Assembly: GCA_013695505.1 (NCBI GenBank)
Contig: JACDAH010000505.1
Coordinates: 1 to 8,957 of the forward strand
Length of the DNA: 8,957 bases
Direction: 5' to 3'
From: Chloroflexota bacterium
GTDB lineage: Bacteria; Chloroflexota; Limnocylindria; Limnocylindrales; CSP1-4
Made by a program: the position numbers and the translations under genes. The notes beneath the pieces are model-generated. The model was given only the letters and a program-made list of their open reading frames with translations, did not search any database and was not told where the DNA came from. How positions within the stretch are numbered: the first letter of the stretch is position 1; every line of letters begins with the position of its first letter. Below, one piece after another: positions 7,335 through 8,957 of this stretch.

Positions 7335-8436
7335 TTAGACGCTCATGGCGCCGCCTATAGTCGGAGCCTGCGGCGACATGGCGAAACGCGCGGCGGCAGT
7401 ACCGACAAGCTGTTCGACAGTCACCCTCATTTCACTTGCGATCTCGCTAAGACGGCGAAATACAGGCCGCGGCATGATCACGGACACTTTTGGCCCGATG
7501 AGCAGTCGGTCTGCGGGCGAAGCGATCGCGTGGAGCCCGCGAACGACCTCTAGCTCGGCGAGGGCGACGTAGAGCTTGACCATGTCGAGTGTCGTGTGGC
7601 CGAGGATCCGCTGCAGGCTGAACACGTCCCCGCCGTTGACGAGGTAGCTTCGGGCGAACTTGTGGCGGAGTGAGTGCGGGCTGCACCGTCCGGTGATCCC
7701 GGCCCGGGTCTTGAGGCGCTTGAGGACCTGCTGCATCCCCCGCCAGTCGGGCGCGCCGCATCGACCGAGGAAGAGCGGCTCGTCGGGCGCGCCGGCACCG
7801 CGCTTACCCATGTAGCGGACGATCGCCGTCCGGGCGGTGCCGCCGACCGGCACGATCCGTTCCTTGTCGCCCTTGCCCTGACCTTGAGCGTGCCGTCCGG
7901 CCGCAGGTCGCGCAGGCGCAGGCCGGCCGCCTCCGAGACCCGCAGTCCGCAATCGAGGAGGAGCAGGGGATCGCCCGGTCCCGGACGTCGACGACCGCGA
8001 GGAGCCGCCGCATCGCATCGTCGCTGATCGGCTCGACGAGCTTGTCGGGGACGCGCGGCTTGCGGAGCGTCCGTAGCGCCGCGGCCTGGGCGAGCTCCTC
8101 GGCCGCCAGCCAGTTGCCGAGCACCTTGAGCGTCCGGACGTAGCCGGCGACGCTGATCGGCGACAGGGTCGCACGGAGCTCGAGGATCCAGGCCCGCAGC
8201 TCCGGCCCGCCAAGCTGCTCGATCGGGCGATCCTCGCCCAGTCCGCGGACCGCTCGGCGCAGGATCATTCCGTACCACTCGAGGGTCTTGGCCGCGGCGC
8301 CCTCAGCGGCCTTCGCCGCAAGGAACAGATCGACCGCCCGGCCGATGGTCAAGTGCCCGCCAGAATCAGGTACCCATCGATTCGGGGTCGCCGAATCAGG
8401 CGCCCAAGGATCAGGGGAGTCAGGTGCCCAAACCAT
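7335..8436 (-). pseudogene. Tyrosine recombinase/integrase with two frame breaks and RHH-like tail
   Basis: Site-specific recombinase of the phage-integrase family, about 367 residues if repaired. ATG 8436 has AGGAGG upstream. The first frame gives the N-terminal SAM-like core-binding domain up to RDRAI. One missing base at GGGG 7966-7969 (plus strand) moves the gene to LLLLDCGLRVSEAAGLRLRDL, which holds the first catalytic Arg (7942-7940). A second missing base at CCC 7876-7878 moves it to KGDKERIVPVG and the rest. The final frame holds HSLRH (His 7676-7674, Arg 7667-7665), GHTT (His 7598-7596) and the nucleophile Tyr (7571-7569). All R, K, H, R, H, Y residues are therefore present, so the breaks are either recent or sequence errors. 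After the usual end (ASPADRLL) about 53 extra residues follow that look like a ribbon-helix-helix. The N-terminus carries three W-[AV]-P-D-S repeats encoded by a DNA motif that also recurs upstream. It adjoins a tRNA-Gln fragment. Confidence 0.85.
8363..8430 (+). repeat. Motif GARTCAGGYRCCCA, three copies inside the recombinase start
   Basis: Direct copies at 8363-8376 (GAATCAGGTACCCA), 8393-8406 (GAATCAGGCGCCCA) and 8417-8430 (GAGTCAGGTGCCCA), spaced 30 and 24 bp. On the coding (minus) strand they encode the repeated WVPDS/WAPDS in the first 25 residues of the recombinase. They belong to the same motif family as four copies beyond the start codon, so the DNA rather than the peptide may be what is conserved. 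Confidence 0.6.
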
Positions 8437-8459
8437 GTCCGTCGCCTCCTGCGACGAAC
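8437..8459 (-). promoter_or_regulatory. Hairpin presenting the recombinase Shine-Dalgarno in its loop
   Basis: Read as minus-strand RNA, GTTCGTCGC (8459-8451) pairs with GCGACGGAC (8445-8437) over 9 bp including one G-U pair. The pentaloop AGGAG (8450-8446) is the core of the recombinase ribosome binding site, and the stem ends directly before ATG 8436. The wobble pair forms only in the sense RNA, which favours an RNA-level role. Confidence 0.5.
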
Positions 8460-8502
8460 CGCGGGTCGGCGTTCAACCACGACATGCAGGCCCCTCGTTG
8501 GT

Positions 8503-8529
8503 GCCGACCACAACATCTTGTGGTTCGGC
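8503..8529. other. Strong inverted repeat (11 bp, one bulge) next to the tRNA 3' end
   Basis: GCCGA-CCACAA (8503-8513) and TTGTGG-T-TCGGC (8518-8529) form an 11-bp stem with a bulged T and a 4-nt loop CATC. It sits 7 bp beyond the tRNA-fragment CCA end and 66 bp before the recombinase start. No T tract follows, so it is a weak terminator candidate. A structural element of the attachment site is another option. Confidence 0.5.
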
Positions 8530-8536
8530 GAGGAGC

Positions 8537-8583
8537 TGGCTGGCGAGGAAGGATTCGAACCTTCGATCTCCTGATCCAGAGTC
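8537..8583 (-). pseudogene. tRNA-Gln(CTG) 3' fragment, likely integration attachment core
   Basis: On the minus strand, 8581-8537 reads as the 3' part of a tRNA. It has anticodon loop CTCTGGA with anticodon CTG at 8579-8577, stem TCAGG, variable loop AGATC, T stem GAAGG with loop TTCGAAT and stem CCTTC (perfect pairing), acceptor strand CTCGCCA, discriminator G and encoded CCA (8539-8537). The matching 5' acceptor strand TGGCGAG is not found upstream, and the 5' anticodon strand pairs only at 3 of 5 positions, so the 5' half is absent. A retained tRNA 3' end next to a tyrosine recombinase is the standard look of an att site. This is not a functional tRNA gene. Confidence 0.8.
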
Positions 8584-8721
8584 TGTTGCCCGGAATCAGC
8601 CTCGCGAGCCGCCCTTTGAGCGTGCGGCGGGCCTCCGTCGGCCGCCGAATCGGGGTGAGTCAGGTGCCCATCCCAAAATGAGTCAGATGCCCATTCCGAA
8701 AACGGAAAGAGTCTGTTGCCC
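8579..8721 (+). repeat. Same motif family, four copies around and beyond the tRNA fragment
   Basis: Copies in the same orientation at 8579-8591 (GAGTCTGTTGCCC), 8657-8670 (GAGTCAGGTGCCCA), 8680-8693 (GAGTCAGATGCCCA) and 8709-8721 (GAGTCTGTTGCCC). The first overlaps the anticodon-loop edge of the tRNA fragment. A small TTCCG-AAAA-CGGAA hairpin (8694-8707) separates the last two. The copies lie in non-coding DNA and flank the tRNA fragment opposite the three copies in the recombinase start, a layout like integrase arm sites. An IS-end or REP-like repeat is the alternative. Confidence 0.55.
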
Positions 8722-8957
8722 TATTGGGCGAGTCCAATTCTACCCCGGTGTCCCCGGCCGCCACGGGTGTGGGGCCATCGGGATGTGCTCGCCCCTGATC
8801 GGGACCGCGATCGCTCCGGCTAATGAACGCCTCCCTAGACGAGCTATGGCGAGGGCGCAATCGATCTAATGCGGTGACGCGGCGACTTTGGCGTCCGGAC
8901 AATCCGCCGGGGTGGGTCACCTTCAGATTCGCTCGCTCCGCCACGACGAGTAAGAAC
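8722..8957. other. Right-end stretch with no supported gene
   Basis: I see no convincing coding region, tRNA or rRNA here. The open frames on both strands are Arg/Pro/Ser-rich without domain-like pattern or ribosome binding sites. Together with 8437-8721, it makes about 520 bp without a protein gene at the right edge. It may belong to the element whose attachment site lies to its left. Confidence 0.5.

Noticed and set aside
8363..8721. CRISPR-like array
   Set aside because: Repeat units are too short (13-14 bp), spacing is irregular (23-30 bp and larger gaps), and three copies lie in coding sequence.
8722..8765. Possible tRNA T-arm-like sequence (GAGTCCAATTCTACC)
   Set aside because: Arms do not pair into a T stem and no cloverleaf partners are present.
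8660..8944. Minus-strand open frame at the right end
   Set aside because: Low-complexity Arg/Ser-rich translation that overlaps non-coding repeats; no start signal.
8877..8957. Right-edge sequence as an insertion-sequence end
   Set aside because: No inverted repeat partner or transposase is visible in the window, so it cannot be supported.

Overview
The window is about 9 kb of GC-rich bacterial DNA. Gene style points to a GC-rich Gram-positive-like or Chloroflexota-type lineage: short lipoproteins, an ECF sigma factor coupled to a one-pass membrane protein, GTG starts, and no sign of an outer membrane. I cannot place it further from sequence alone.

Copper block (3-5393): the window opens inside a CopA-type Cu(I) P-type ATPase. 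After it comes a small lipoprotein gene broken by an in-frame TAG, facing a LuxR-type HTH remnant that lies directly behind the multicopper oxidase stop codon. On the minus strand a DUF4396-family membrane protein and a membrane-anchored two-domain multicopper oxidase form a translationally coupled pair. A 246-bp divergent intergenic region separates this pair from a plus-strand cupredoxin lipoprotein. Inferred roles: CopA exports Cu(I), the oxidase and the cupredoxin handle it outside the membrane, and the Met-rich DUF4396 protein is an uncharacterised membrane partner.

Sigma block (5493-7157, minus): an ECF sigma factor, an overlapping one-pass membrane protein (probable anti-sigma or sensor) and a small secreted protein look like one operon. 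A GGAACC-N16-CGTC element sits just before the sigma GTG start, suggesting autoregulation and a leaderless transcript.

Integration block (7335-8957): a tyrosine recombinase carries all its catalytic residues, but its reading frame is broken twice by apparent one-base deletions. It has a C-terminal ribbon-helix-helix-like extension. Behind its start codon lie a Shine-Dalgarno presented in a hairpin loop, a second strong hairpin, the 3' part of a tRNA-Gln(CTG), and seven same-orientation copies of a 13-14-bp motif on both sides of that fragment. Together these resemble a phage-like attP site. This is the most unusual part of the window.

Three single-base indels, each at a short base run, plus one in-frame TAG mean that some broken genes may be assembly errors rather than true decay.
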